Origin: Fimenecus sp045593555
GTDB taxonomy: Bacteria > Bacillota > Clostridia > Oscillospirales > Acutalibacteraceae
Direction: 5' to 3'
Length of the DNA stretch: 64,000 nucleotides
NCBI GenBank assembly: GCA_045593555.1
Contig: JAZNWU010000037.1
Span: 167,220-231,219, forward strand
Position numbers and translations under genes: made by a program. The notes below the pieces were generated by a model. That model was not told the DNA's origin. It saw only the letters and a list, made by a program, of their open reading frames with translations, and did no database searches. Of the stretch, positions 26,176-34,688 are shown one piece after another (position 1 is the first letter of the stretch; each line of letters starts with the position of its first letter).

Positions 26176-26439
26176 ATGGCACGAAAAAAAGAAAAAAATC
26201 AGCTTAAAAATAAATATGTATCAGACTTTTTTATAGATGAGCCAAAAATCGAAATGTTTGGTAATCGTGAAATGATTGTTGATGGTTGTAAAGGTGTTGT
26301 CGAATATGATGAAACGCTGATAAAATTGAGCCTTGGTGACAATGTTCTGTCTTTATCGGGTGATAATCTCATCATAAAATCTTTTGACAGTAGTGTAGCA
26401 GTAATAAGTGGTCAGATTTGTGATATTTCTTTTGTTTAA
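26176..26439 (+). CDS. yqfC: Sporulation protein YqfC (YabP family)
   Basis: An 87-residue protein of the YabP/YqfC family. The core has PKIEMFGNREMIVDGCKGVVEYDETLIKL, then SLGDNVLSLSGDNLIIKSF and an ISGQI motif near the end. YqfC is a mother-cell (sigma-E) sporulation gene in Bacillus. The AGGTG ribosome site precedes the ATG. It is followed by yqfD after 10 bases, the standard pair. A sigma-E-like -10 (CATATATT at about 26152) can be suspected but is not convincing. Confidence 0.88.
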   Translation: MARKKEKNQLKNKYVSDFFIDEPKIEMFGNREMIVDGCKGVVEYDETLIKLSLGDNVLSLSGDNLIIKSFDSSVAVISGQICDISFV

Positions 26440-26449
26440 TAGGTGAAAT

Positions 26450-27631
26450 ATGTTAATAATCAGTTTAGTAAGATATATTTTAGGGTACATAAATTTCAGA
26501 GCATTTGGTGGCTTTTCAGATAGATTTCTTAATCTTTGCACCCGTGACGGAATACCTTTGTGGAATATAAAAAATGTAAAAGGTAATATTTCAGCTTCTA
26601 CCACAATCAATGGTTATCTTGCAATTCGCAGACCTGCAAAAAAATCAGGTATGCATGTAAAGGCTATTGAACGTAAAGGATTAATATTTTTCCTGAAAAA
26701 GAATAAAATCCGTGTGGGTCTTCTGATTGGTGCGATTTTGTTTTTCTGCACTATTCTTCTGCTCAGCCAATTTGTATGGAGTATATCACTTGTTGGAAAT
26801 ATTGACCTTGAAGAAGATTATCTTCTTTCTGCATTCCAGAAACATGGTGTGAAGGTAGGTGCAACAATTTCCTCAATTGATGATAATGATATTGCACAAA
26901 AAGTTGTAAGCGAAATTCCTGAACTTTCCTGGGCGGCAGTAAACAGAAAAGGTACTGTTGTTGTAATTGAAGTGAGAGAAAAAACACTTGCACCGGAAAA
27001 ATATGATAATTCTGTACCAACAAATTTAATTGCAGATGAAAATGGTATTATTCTTACTATAGATGTTCTTTATGGTAATGAAGAAATAAAACCCGGGTCA
27101 GCAGTTACAAAAGGCGACTTGCTTATAAGTGGTGTTGTAACTTATGCCGATGGCAGAGAAAAACTTGTCCATGCAGACGGTTATGTAAAAGCTCTTGTGA
27201 ACAGAAAAGAAACTTTTAGTGGTAATGATTTTTCTGTATATAATTTAGTTCAGGAAAAAACAAGAAATAAATTGTTTATTTTCGGTATCGAAATTCCTTT
27301 GGGTACATCAGTTGGAGATGAATTTTATTCAAAACATAAATCCTTTATACAGAGTGAAAAAATATTACTTCCTTTGGGAATAATAACAGAGTACAATGCC
27401 GAATTTTCAAGTGATAAAATAGAAATAAATGATGAAACCAAAGATATGCTCGCATTGTGGGATAATGCATTTTATGTGAAAGAACTGCTCGATTTCAGTA
27501 TTGTGAAAAATTCATCAGTTACTCAAAAAAATACCGAATCATATAGTGAATACGTCTTCTCTGCAGAATGTGAGCAAGAAATTGGTGTTTTACAGGAAAT
27601 TTATGTGAAAAAATATGGTGACAACCAGTGA
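26450..27631 (+). CDS. yqfD: Sporulation protein YqfD
   Basis: A 393-residue membrane protein of the YqfD family. A short N-terminal cytoplasmic region (about 1-85) with INFRAFGGFSDRFLNLCTRDGIPLWNIK leads to one membrane helix near 88-108 (VGLLIGAILFFCTILLLSQFVW) and a long external part that opens with a POTRA-like segment (SLVGNIDLEEDYLLSAFQKHG). EVREKTLAPE and GDLLISGVV are typical of the family. Genetic work in Bacillus links it to sporulation; the biochemical role is not known. phoH follows 53 bases downstream. Confidence 0.9.
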   Translation: MLIISLVRYILGYINFRAFGGFSDRFLNLCTRDGIPLWNIKNVKGNISASTTINGYLAIRRPAKKSGMHVKAIERKGLIFFLKKNKIRVGLLIGAILFFCTILLLSQFVWSISLVGNIDLEEDYLLSAFQKHGVKVGATISSIDDNDIAQKVVSEIPELSWAAVNRKGTVVVIEVREKTLAPEKYDNSVPTNLIADENGIILTIDVLYGNEEIKPGSAVTKGDLLISGVVTYADGREKLVHADGYVKALVNRKETFSGNDFSVYNLVQEKTRNKLFIFGIEIPLGTSVGDEFYSKHKSFIQSEKILLPLGIITEYNAEFSSDKIEINDETKDMLALWDNAFYVKELLDFSIVKNSSVTQKNTESYSEYVFSAECEQEIGVLQEIYVKKYGDNQ

Positions 27632-27684
27632 AAATTGTGCTAAAATATACTAAATATAGACTATTTTTTAGTAGGTGAGTAAAG

Positions 27685-28647
27685 TTGTTTGAACAAGTTA
27701 TAAATGTTGACAGAATGGAACAGACCGTCAGTTTGTTCGGCAGCTTTGATGAAAACATCAAACTTATTGAATCTCAATATAATGTCAAGGTTATAAGCCG
27801 AGGGTCTGAAATCAAGGTCAGCGGTGATGCTGAAAATGTTTCAAAGGCAGTAAGAGCAATTAGTGGACTTTTAATGCTCATTAATCGTGGTGATGCTTTG
27901 TCGGAACAAAATGTGCGATATGTACTTTCCCTCGTAAATGAGGGTAATGAGGACAAGCTTACTGAAATGACAGGTGATTGTGTCTGCATTACTGCAAAAG
28001 GCAAACCGATTAAGCCAAAGACATTGGGTCAGAAAAGATACCTTGAATGCATTAAAAATAATACAATAACATTGGGTGCAGGACCTGCAGGTACAGGTAA
28101 AACTTACCTTGCAGTTGCAATGGCAGTAAATGCTTTCCGTGCAAAGGAAATCAATCGTATTATCTTGACCCGTCCTGCAGTTGAAGCAGGTGAAAAATTA
28201 GGATTTCTGCCTGGCGATTTGCAACAAAAAGTTGACCCGTATCTCAGACCTTTGTACGATGCTTTGTTCGATATGCTCGGTGCTGAAAGCTTTCAGCGAT
28301 ATCAGGAAAGAGGCAGTATTGAGGTAGCACCGCTTGCATATATGCGTGGTCGTACCCTTGATGACAGCTTTATCATTCTTGACGAAGCACAGAATACAAC
28401 AAGAGAGCAGATGAAAATGTTCTTAACCCGTCTTGGATTTAATTCTAAAATAGTTGTAACTGGTGATATTACACAGATTGACTTGCCTGACGGTAAAAAA
28501 TCAGGTCTTGTTGAGGCTATGAAAATTCTTAAAGGAATTGACGATATCGCAATAAATGTATTTACAGAAAAGGATGTCGTAAGACATCGTCTTGTTCAGG
28601 ATATTATTAAAGCATACGAAAAACAGGAAATGAGGAAGAATAAATGA
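27685..28647 (+). CDS. phoH: PhoH-family ATPase
   Basis: A 320-residue cytoplasmic P-loop ATPase of the PhoH/YbeZ type, with an N-terminal KH-like segment (about 10-70) and the ATPase domain with Walker A G133-PAGTGK-T140, TRPAVEAGEKLGFLPGDL and the Walker B region FIILDEAQNTT. Its partner is typically YbeY, encoded next, in rRNA maturation. The start is TTG with AGGTGA six bases upstream. The stop overlaps ybeY by four bases. In Bacillus pgpH (yqfF) lies between phoH and ybeY; here it is missing. Confidence 0.93.
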   Translation: MFEQVINVDRMEQTVSLFGSFDENIKLIESQYNVKVISRGSEIKVSGDAENVSKAVRAISGLLMLINRGDALSEQNVRYVLSLVNEGNEDKLTEMTGDCVCITAKGKPIKPKTLGQKRYLECIKNNTITLGAGPAGTGKTYLAVAMAVNAFRAKEINRIILTRPAVEAGEKLGFLPGDLQQKVDPYLRPLYDALFDMLGAESFQRYQERGSIEVAPLAYMRGRTLDDSFIILDEAQNTTREQMKMFLTRLGFNSKIVVTGDITQIDLPDGKKSGLVEAMKILKGIDDIAINVFTEKDVVRHRLVQDIIKAYEKQEMRKNK

Positions 28648-29150
28648 ACGAGAAATTGAAAGTAATAATTGATAATAAACAGAATGTAATGAAAATTCCG
28701 ACAGGGGTGAGAATGCTCATCCGTCGTTGCTGTAAGGCTGTACTTGTTCACGAAGGCTTTACAGACCTTGCTGAAATCAGTGTTTCAATTGTTGATGATG
28801 AAATGATTCACGAATTAAACCTTAAACATCGTGGAATGGATAAAAGCACAGATGTTCTTTCATTCCCGATGGGTGAAAATGGTGAATATGATATAAATCA
28901 CGACACAGGTGCAAAAATTCTAGGTGATATTATTATTTCCATTGAACACGCATATGACCAGGCAGAAAAATACGGACATACATTACAGCGTGAAATTGGC
29001 TTTCTGACTGTTCATTCACTTCTTCATCTTCTTGGTTATGACCACGAAAACGGTGGGCTTGAGGCAGTAAAAATGAGAGAAAAAGAAGAAGCAGTTCTCA
29101 CAAAAATAGGTCTTAAGAGAAACGGCAGTTACTACTTTGACGAAGAATAA
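28644..29150 (+). CDS. ybeY: Endoribonuclease / rRNA maturation factor YbeY
   Basis: A 168-residue zinc protein of the UPF0054 family, needed for 16S rRNA 3'-end processing and ribosome quality control. The diagnostic motif HSLLHLLGYDH, with three zinc-binding histidines, is at about 118-128. DKSTDVLSFPM and LGDIIIS are also typical. ATGA overlap with phoH points to coupled translation. Confidence 0.95.
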   Translation: MNEKLKVIIDNKQNVMKIPTGVRMLIRRCCKAVLVHEGFTDLAEISVSIVDDEMIHELNLKHRGMDKSTDVLSFPMGENGEYDINHDTGAKILGDIIISIEHAYDQAEKYGHTLQREIGFLTVHSLLHLLGYDHENGGLEAVKMREKEEAVLTKIGLKRNGSYYFDEE

Positions 29151-29164
29151 ATAAGGATTTTATT

Positions 29165-29644
29165 ATGAAAGACTTAATTAAAAGTTTTGGTTATGCCTTT
29201 CAGGGCATCTTTTCAGCAATCACAAAAGAACGGAATATGCGAATACATATTGTCTGCATGATTTATATGTTCTTTTTCCTTTTTGCATTTGATTTCTTTG
29301 AAATTACACGAACACAGATTGGGATTTTATTTGTTGCTTGTGGACTTGTTATCGGTGCTGAACTTATTAATACTGCAATTGAAGCAGTTGTTGATTTGCA
29401 TGGGAAAGAGCATACTGAATATGGCAAAATTGCAAAGGATTGTGCAGCAGGAGCTGTGTTAATATTTACAATATTTTCTGTCCTTTGTGGTATTGCAATT
29501 ATGTATCAACCGACAGCATTTAAATTGCTTTTTGCATATTTCATTGCAAACCCATTAGCAATAGTTTTATTTGTAATTTCAGTAATAATTTTCACAATAT
29601 TTATATTTAAAGGATTACCTTTTAAAAATAAGGAGCATAAATGA
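29165..29644 (+). CDS. dgkA: Diacylglycerol/undecaprenol kinase
   Basis: A 159-residue small membrane kinase. Gram-positive members phosphorylate undecaprenol, recycling the carrier lipid for cell wall synthesis. Family features are ERNMRIHIV near residue 20-28, helices at about 30-47 and 52-72, the metal and catalytic segment GAELINTAIEAVVDL, and KIAKDCAAGAVLI. It has an extra C-terminal helix (about 125-150) compared with the usual length of about 120. The stop overlaps era by four bases. Confidence 0.9.
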   Translation: MKDLIKSFGYAFQGIFSAITKERNMRIHIVCMIYMFFFLFAFDFFEITRTQIGILFVACGLVIGAELINTAIEAVVDLHGKEHTEYGKIAKDCAAGAVLIFTIFSVLCGIAIMYQPTAFKLLFAYFIANPLAIVLFVISVIIFTIFIFKGLPFKNKEHK

Positions 29645-30534
29645 ATACACCAAAAACCGCTTTTATAGCAATAGTAGGAAAAGCCAATGTTGGCAAATCT
29701 TCAATTCTTAATAAACTTTTAGGAACAAAAATCGCAATAGTATCGTCAAAGCCGCAGACAACTCGTACACGAATTATGGGTGTTCTTACAACTGATGATA
29801 ATATTCAGCTCGTGTTTACCGATACACCGGGATTTCATAAGCCAAAAACAAAGTTAGGCGAAAAAATGGTTAAGGCAGTAAGTGACAGTATTGACGGTGT
29901 AGATGCTTGTCTTTTAGTTGTTGAGCCTGAAGGTGAGCTTAATCCTGCAGAGCTTGAACTTATTGAGAAAATCAAAAAAGGTAAAAATCCTGCAATCCTT
30001 GCAATCAATAAAATCGATACAGTAAAAGAAAAAGAAAATCTTATTTCACGAATTGCAGAAATGACAGAGCATTATAACTTTGATGCAATCGTTCCTGTTT
30101 CTGCACATACAAATAGTGGCATAGATTCACTTCTCGAAGAACTCAAGAAACTTGCATTTGAGTCAGAACATTTCTTCCCTGATGATACACTTACTGACCA
30201 GCCGGAAAGAGTCCTGGCAGGTGAGATTATCCGTGAAAAAATGCTACGACTTCTCGATAAAGAAATTCCACACGGTACAGCAGTAAGTATTGAAAAAATG
30301 CGTGAGCGTAGTGACGGAATTATGGACGTTGAAGCAACAATTTTCTGTGAGCGTGATAGCCATAAAGGTATTATCATCGGTAAGGGTGGAAATATGCTTA
30401 AAAAGATTTCTACCTATGCCCGTCAGGATATGGAAAACTTCTTTGATTGTAAAATCAACCTTCAATGCTGGGTAAAGGTAAAAGAAGGTTGGCGTAACCG
30501 TGAAGGACTTATCCATAATTTCGGATTGGATTAA
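29641..30534 (+). CDS. era: GTPase Era
   Basis: Era is a 16S rRNA-binding GTPase for 30S subunit assembly. The 297-residue product has the G1 loop G13-KANVGK-S20, DTPGFHKPK (G3), NKID (G4) and a C-terminal KH domain with KGIIIGKGGNMLKKI. Length matches the family. ATGA overlap with dgkA. The downstream order yqzL-recO is the normal Firmicute order. Confidence 0.97.
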   Translation: MNTPKTAFIAIVGKANVGKSSILNKLLGTKIAIVSSKPQTTRTRIMGVLTTDDNIQLVFTDTPGFHKPKTKLGEKMVKAVSDSIDGVDACLLVVEPEGELNPAELELIEKIKKGKNPAILAINKIDTVKEKENLISRIAEMTEHYNFDAIVPVSAHTNSGIDSLLEELKKLAFESEHFFPDDTLTDQPERVLAGEIIREKMLRLLDKEIPHGTAVSIEKMRERSDGIMDVEATIFCERDSHKGIIIGKGGNMLKKISTYARQDMENFFDCKINLQCWVKVKEGWRNREGLIHNFGLD

Positions 30535-30613
30535 TTTGTAATTTTGATTTAATTTTTCCACTAATATTCCATTGAAAATATCGCAGATTATTAACAGAAA
30601 GGCGGTATTTCTT

Positions 30614-30781
30614 ATGGACAATATGGCAATCTGGAGCAAATTTACAGAAAGTGGAAGTGTTGAAGATTATCTGATGTATAAAAAAGCATCAGAAAAGAAA
30701 AAGAAACCTTTGTTTGACGGAGAACCGGATTATGAGGACGAATACGGATGGTCTGATACTCAAGGAACAAAATATTGGTGA
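30614..30781 (+). CDS. yqzL: YqzL-like small protein
   Basis: A 55-residue protein between era and recO, where Bacillus has yqzL. The N-terminal segment IWSKFTESGSVEDYLMYKK fits the short family pattern W..F..TG.v..YLlyK. The rest is charged (DEYGWSDTQGTKYW). ATG 30614 has GGCGG eight bases upstream. Its last 50 bases overlap recO in another frame. Function is unknown. Confidence 0.7.
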   Translation: MDNMAIWSKFTESGSVEDYLMYKKASEKKKKPLFDGEPDYEDEYGWSDTQGTKYW

Positions 30782-31472
30782 AAAAGACAAGCTCGTTACG
30801 GTATTAACACGCCACAACGGGCTTGTACGTGCTTTTGTGCGAGGAGCAAAATCCGTTAAAAACCGTAAAAATAGTTCAACGGGAATGTTCTGTTATTCAA
30901 AACTATCTCTCTACAAAACAAAGGATACATATATAATTGATGAGGCTGAGCCTATCGAACTATTTTTCCCATTGAGAAATGATTTGGAAAAATTAGCATT
31001 AGCACAGTATTTTTCAGAGCTTGTTTTAACTCTTGTTCAGGAGGATGAACCTGCTGAGGAGTATTTAAGACTTATTCTCAACTCACTCCATTTTCTTGCA
31101 AAGGATAAAATGCCAAATGAACAGGTAAAGGCAATTACAGAACTTCGTATTATGTGTATTGCAGGTTTTATGCCTAATCTGATTGCCTGTGACAGATGTG
31201 GAGAATACGAAACTGGTACTATGTATTTTGATGTGGAAGACGGTTTGCTTTATTGTGAAAACTGTGTCCCATCAGATATGCTGTTCCAACTTGACATAGG
31301 ACTTATAAAGGCTCTTCGCCATATTGCTTTTTCTGATTTTGAGAAAATTTACTCATTCAAAATGGAAGAATATGCACTTCCTGACTTATCCTATATTACA
31401 GAAAAATATTTGCTCTCAAAATTACAAAGAAATTTTAAAACTTTAGAATTCTATAAGGATATAATCAAATGA
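30732..31472 (+). CDS. recO: DNA repair protein RecO
   Basis: RecO loads RecA with RecF/RecR during recombinational repair. The 246-residue product has an N-terminal OB fold (DGLILKEQNIGEKDKLVTVLTRHNG), a helical middle, and a zinc site with CDRC (about 160) and CENC (about 184). ATG 30732 is set by GGAG nine bases before it; the TTG at 30714 is less likely. It starts inside yqzL and ends in an ATGA overlap with mutS2. Confidence 0.92.
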   Translation: MRTNTDGLILKEQNIGEKDKLVTVLTRHNGLVRAFVRGAKSVKNRKNSSTGMFCYSKLSLYKTKDTYIIDEAEPIELFFPLRNDLEKLALAQYFSELVLTLVQEDEPAEEYLRLILNSLHFLAKDKMPNEQVKAITELRIMCIAGFMPNLIACDRCGEYETGTMYFDVEDGLLYCENCVPSDMLFQLDIGLIKALRHIAFSDFEKIYSFKMEEYALPDLSYITEKYLLSKLQRNFKTLEFYKDIIK

Positions 31473-33850
31473 ACAAACATTGTATTTCACTTGAACTTGA
31501 TAAAATACTCAAAATGCTGTCCGATACGGCAAGTAGTGCCGATGCTAAAGCAAAAGCATTGGAAATAAAGCCGTTGACAGATTATTTTGAGGTACTTGAG
31601 TTGCTCGATAAAACAGAAGCAGCTTATATATTTATTGCCAAATTCGGTGCACCGTCATTCGGTGGACTTCAGAATGTGAATAACGCTTTGAGCAGAGCGA
31701 GTGCAGGTGGCTCACTTTCAGCAGGTGAACTTTTAAAAATTGCAGTTACCCTTAAAATTATTCGTGGAATTACCATATGGCACGATAAGTGTGCCGGTAT
31801 GCAGACAAGTCTTGACGATTTGTTCAATTCTCTTTATCCTAACAAATACCTTGAAGAGAAAATCACAAATGCCATTATTTCAGAAACAGAGATAAGTGAC
31901 AACGCTTCACCTGAACTTAAGGAAATAAGACGAAAAAAACGTCATTACGAAAATAAAATCCGTGAACAGCTTGATTCTATGATTCATTCAAATCATTATT
32001 CAAAAGCACTTCGTGACGGAATTGTAACACAACGAAACGGCCGTTTTGTTGTGCCTGTTAAAGCCGAACACAGAGGTGAGGTTGCAGGTATGGTTCACGA
32101 TACATCAGGTAGTGGTGCAACAGTATTTATTGAACCTGCAGCAGTTGTTGAAGCAAATAACGAAATCAAGGTCCTTGAAAGTCGTGAGCAGGACGAAATC
32201 GAAAGAATACTCCTTGAACTTTCGGGAATGGCAGGGGAATTTGAGGATACAATCAAAATTAGTTTTGAGTCAGCAGTAATGCTTGACCTGATTTTCGCAA
32301 AGGCACATCTTGCCTATAAAATGAAAGCAAGTCGTCCTATACTTAATAATGACGGTGAGATTTTACTTAAAAAAGCAAGACATCCGCTTATTGACCCTAA
32401 AACAGTTGTACCTGTAAATATTTCACTTGGACTTGATTTCGATTCCCTTGTAATCACAGGTGCAAATACAGGCGGTAAAACTGTTTCAATCAAGACAATA
32501 GGTCTTTTAACACTTATGGCTGAATGTGGACTTATGCTCCCTGTTACCGATAACAGTAAAATATCAGTTTTCGACAATGTCCTTGCTGATATCGGTGATG
32601 AACAGAGTATTGAGCAATCACTCTCCACATTCTCTGCACATATGTCAACAATAGTTGAGATTTTGAAAACTGCTGATGACAGAAGCCTTGTACTTATTGA
32701 CGAATTGGGTGCAGGTACTGACCCTGTTGAGGGTGCTGCACTTGCCGTTGCAATTCTTGAAAACTTAAGACAAAAGGGTGCAAAAATTGCATCAACTACT
32801 CATTATTCTGAATTGAAAGAGTATGCACTTAAAACTGACAGAGTTGAAAATGGTTGTTGTGAATTTGATGTTGCATCTTTAAAGCCAACTTATCGTTTGC
32901 TTATAGGTATGCCCGGTCGTTCAAATGCCTTGGCTATTGCAGGACGACTTGGGGTTAATGAAGATATAATTGATTTTGCAAAAGCTCTCATTTCAGAAGA
33001 AGACACTCGTTTTGAAGATGCAGTCGATACTTTAGAAACTGCTCGTAAAGCTCTTGATGATGACCGTCAGAAGCTTGAAGAAGAAAAACTTACAATTCTT
33101 CGTCAAAAAGAAAATGCTGAAAAAGCTCTTGAAAAAGCAAAAGCACAAAGTGAAAAAGAAGTGACAAGAGCAAAACAAGAAGCTGAAAGAATTGTGGAAA
33201 ATGCACGCAGAGCAGGTAATTCACTTCTTCTTGAAATTGAACAACTGAAAAAAGAACAGGCAAAGACAAAGAATCTTCAGGAAATTGCAAGAAAAGCAAA
33301 GGCTGCTATGGGCAGACAACTTGATAAAATGGATGAAATCCAACAAGGACTTGAGGATGAAGATGGAAATTATACTTTACCAAGACCGTTAAAGGCAGGG
33401 GATAGAGTATTCGTCAAAACTCTTGGTGGTGAAGCAGAAGTAATTTCTGTTGATGAAAAGAAAAATACGGTTCAGGTACAGTCAGGTATGATTAAAATGA
33501 AAGCAGATATATCTGATGTCCGTTTGCTTGGTGGTCAGAAACTACCTAAAAAACAGACGAGTGGAATGAGAACTGTTCATACTGGTTCTTCAAAAGCAAC
33601 AGCATCATCCAATTCGTCTATTGACTTAAGAGGAAAAACAGTCGAAGAATCTATGCTTGACCTTGATACATTTATTGATAATGTACTTCGTACCGGTCTT
33701 AATGAAATCACAATTATTCACGGTAAAGGCACTGGTGCTTTGCGTAAGGGTATTCACGTTTATCTTCGTAAGCATCCTAATATCCGTACATTCCGTGTGG
33801 GTACTTTCGGTGAAGGCGAAGAGGGCGTTACCATAGCTGAATTGAAATAA
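31469..33850 (+). CDS. mutS2: MutS2 ATPase/nuclease with Smr domain
   Basis: A 793-residue MutS homologue lacking the mismatch-recognition domain. It has the core and clamp helices, an ATPase domain with Walker A G331-ANTGGK-T338 and Walker B LVLIDELGAGTDP, a coiled-coil stretch (about 515-620, rich in Glu/Lys/Ala), and a C-terminal Smr nuclease domain (about 715-793) with DLRGKTVEES and IIHGKGTGALRKGI. MutS2 acts in recombination control and, in Bacillus, on collided ribosomes. ATGA overlap with recO. Confidence 0.96.
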   Translation: MNKHCISLELDKILKMLSDTASSADAKAKALEIKPLTDYFEVLELLDKTEAAYIFIAKFGAPSFGGLQNVNNALSRASAGGSLSAGELLKIAVTLKIIRGITIWHDKCAGMQTSLDDLFNSLYPNKYLEEKITNAIISETEISDNASPELKEIRRKKRHYENKIREQLDSMIHSNHYSKALRDGIVTQRNGRFVVPVKAEHRGEVAGMVHDTSGSGATVFIEPAAVVEANNEIKVLESREQDEIERILLELSGMAGEFEDTIKISFESAVMLDLIFAKAHLAYKMKASRPILNNDGEILLKKARHPLIDPKTVVPVNISLGLDFDSLVITGANTGGKTVSIKTIGLLTLMAECGLMLPVTDNSKISVFDNVLADIGDEQSIEQSLSTFSAHMSTIVEILKTADDRSLVLIDELGAGTDPVEGAALAVAILENLRQKGAKIASTTHYSELKEYALKTDRVENGCCEFDVASLKPTYRLLIGMPGRSNALAIAGRLGVNEDIIDFAKALISEEDTRFEDAVDTLETARKALDDDRQKLEEEKLTILRQKENAEKALEKAKAQSEKEVTRAKQEAERIVENARRAGNSLLLEIEQLKKEQAKTKNLQEIARKAKAAMGRQLDKMDEIQQGLEDEDGNYTLPRPLKAGDRVFVKTLGGEAEVISVDEKKNTVQVQSGMIKMKADISDVRLLGGQKLPKKQTSGMRTVHTGSSKATASSNSSIDLRGKTVEESMLDLDTFIDNVLRTGLNEITIIHGKGTGALRKGIHVYLRKHPNIRTFRVGTFGEGEEGVTIAELK

Positions 33851-33853
33851 TCA

Positions 33854-33882
33854 TTGAAAAGCATCTGATTTTATGATATTAT
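33854..33882 (+). promoter_or_regulatory. Promoter for the lipoprotein gene
   Basis: TTGAAA (33854-33859), 17-base spacer and TATTAT (33877-33882) with a TGA extended -10, 30 bases before the ATG. Confidence 0.55.
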
Positions 33883-33911
33883 AAGTAAAAAAGATTTAAG
33901 GAGATTTAATT

Positions 33912-34232
33912 ATGAATAAAAAGATTATTCTTGCAGTTGCAATTTTACTTATTGTAGCTGTTGTTTTTGTTGCTTGCAAAGGAAAAGGTGATGTTGAAGA
34001 ACCAACAGAGTCAACAACAAAATCGACAACCGAATCAAAAACAGAACCTACAACAGTGGATTTGGAAATTTATGATATGTCAGGTGATGGGGTAGGAACA
34101 GGGATTATTCCTGGAGTTATTGAAGAAGGTGACATGTCAGGAGACGATATTATACATGTCGGTGGCGATTCAAACGGACAGGATGGAGAAGATAGTATAA
34201 GTTGGGAAGAAGTTGTTGGAAAAAACTCTTGA
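33912..34232 (+). CDS. Small putative lipoprotein
   Basis: A 106-residue exported protein. An N-terminal signal (KKIILAVAILLIVAVVFVAC) ends in a lipobox-like FVAC, so Cys22 is the likely lipidated residue; Phe at -3 is slightly atypical. The rest is a Thr/Glu/Ser linker followed by an acidic Gly/Asp-rich tail without recognisable domain. AAGGAG lies before the ATG. Its TGA stop is part of the -35 of the next promoter. The usual gene at this place in Firmicutes is ftsY; it is absent here. Confidence 0.6.
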   Translation: MNKKIILAVAILLIVAVVFVACKGKGDVEEPTESTTKSTTESKTEPTTVDLEIYDMSGDGVGTGIIPGVIEEGDMSGDDIIHVGGDSNGQDGEDSISWEEVVGKNS

Positions 34233-34257
34233 CAAACACATAGTAATTTAGTATAAT
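34229..34257 (+). promoter_or_regulatory. Consensus promoter for ylxM-ffh operon
   Basis: TTGACA (34229-34234), 17-base spacer and TATAAT (34252-34257), a perfect match. The stop codon of the lipoprotein gene (TGA 34230-34232) is inside the -35. The transcript would start at about 34264, within the following hairpin. Confidence 0.85.
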
Positions 34258-34260
34258 GTC

Positions 34261-34299
34261 GTTCTGTAAAGTTGAATTGCTTTACAGAACGATTTTTTT
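34261..34299 (+). terminator. Hairpin with U tract at the start of the ylxM transcript
   Basis: An 11-bp perfect stem GTTCTGTAAAG / CTTTACAGAAC (34261-34271 with 34280-34290), then GATTTTTTT. It can terminate the lipoprotein transcript. For RNA starting near 34264 most of the stem still forms, so it may also attenuate ylxM-ffh. Confidence 0.75.
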
Positions 34300-34316
34300 G
34301 AAAGGCTGGTGTAAAG

Positions 34317-34679
34317 GTGGCAAACAGTATTGAAATCACAATGCTTCTTGATTTGTACGGTGAAGTGTTAACTGTAAAACAACGTGATTATCTTAACTTT
34401 TACTACAATGATGACCTTTCTCTTTCTGAAATCGCTGAAAATGAGGGAATTACCCGACAGGGAGTGCGTGATGCTATCAAAAGAGCAGAAGCGTTGCTTT
34501 TCGATATGGAGTCAAAACTCAAGTTTTCTCAGAAGCTTGAAAAGTTTCAGTCAGGACTTGATGATATTATAAAGTGTGCTGACGAAATAAATGAGCATAA
34601 TTTATCCCATGGTCTTTCCCGTGAAATTAATGATAAAACAGTTAAGATAAAGTCAATTGCACTTTCCTTGACAGAATAG
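34317..34679 (+). CDS. ylxM: YlxM/UPF0122 helix-turn-helix protein
   Basis: A 120-residue sigma-factor-region-4-like protein normally encoded before ffh; in streptococci it modulates signal recognition particle GTPases. Visible features are LLDLYGEVLTVKQRDYLNFYYNDDLSLSE, then the HTH IAENEGITRQGVRDAIKRAE and a charged helix. The start is GTG; AAAGG lies 11 bases before it. ffh starts nine bases after the stop. Confidence 0.9.
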   Translation: MANSIEITMLLDLYGEVLTVKQRDYLNFYYNDDLSLSEIAENEGITRQGVRDAIKRAEALLFDMESKLKFSQKLEKFQSGLDDIIKCADEINEHNLSHGLSREINDKTVKIKSIALSLTE

Positions 34680-34688
34680 GAGGGAATT

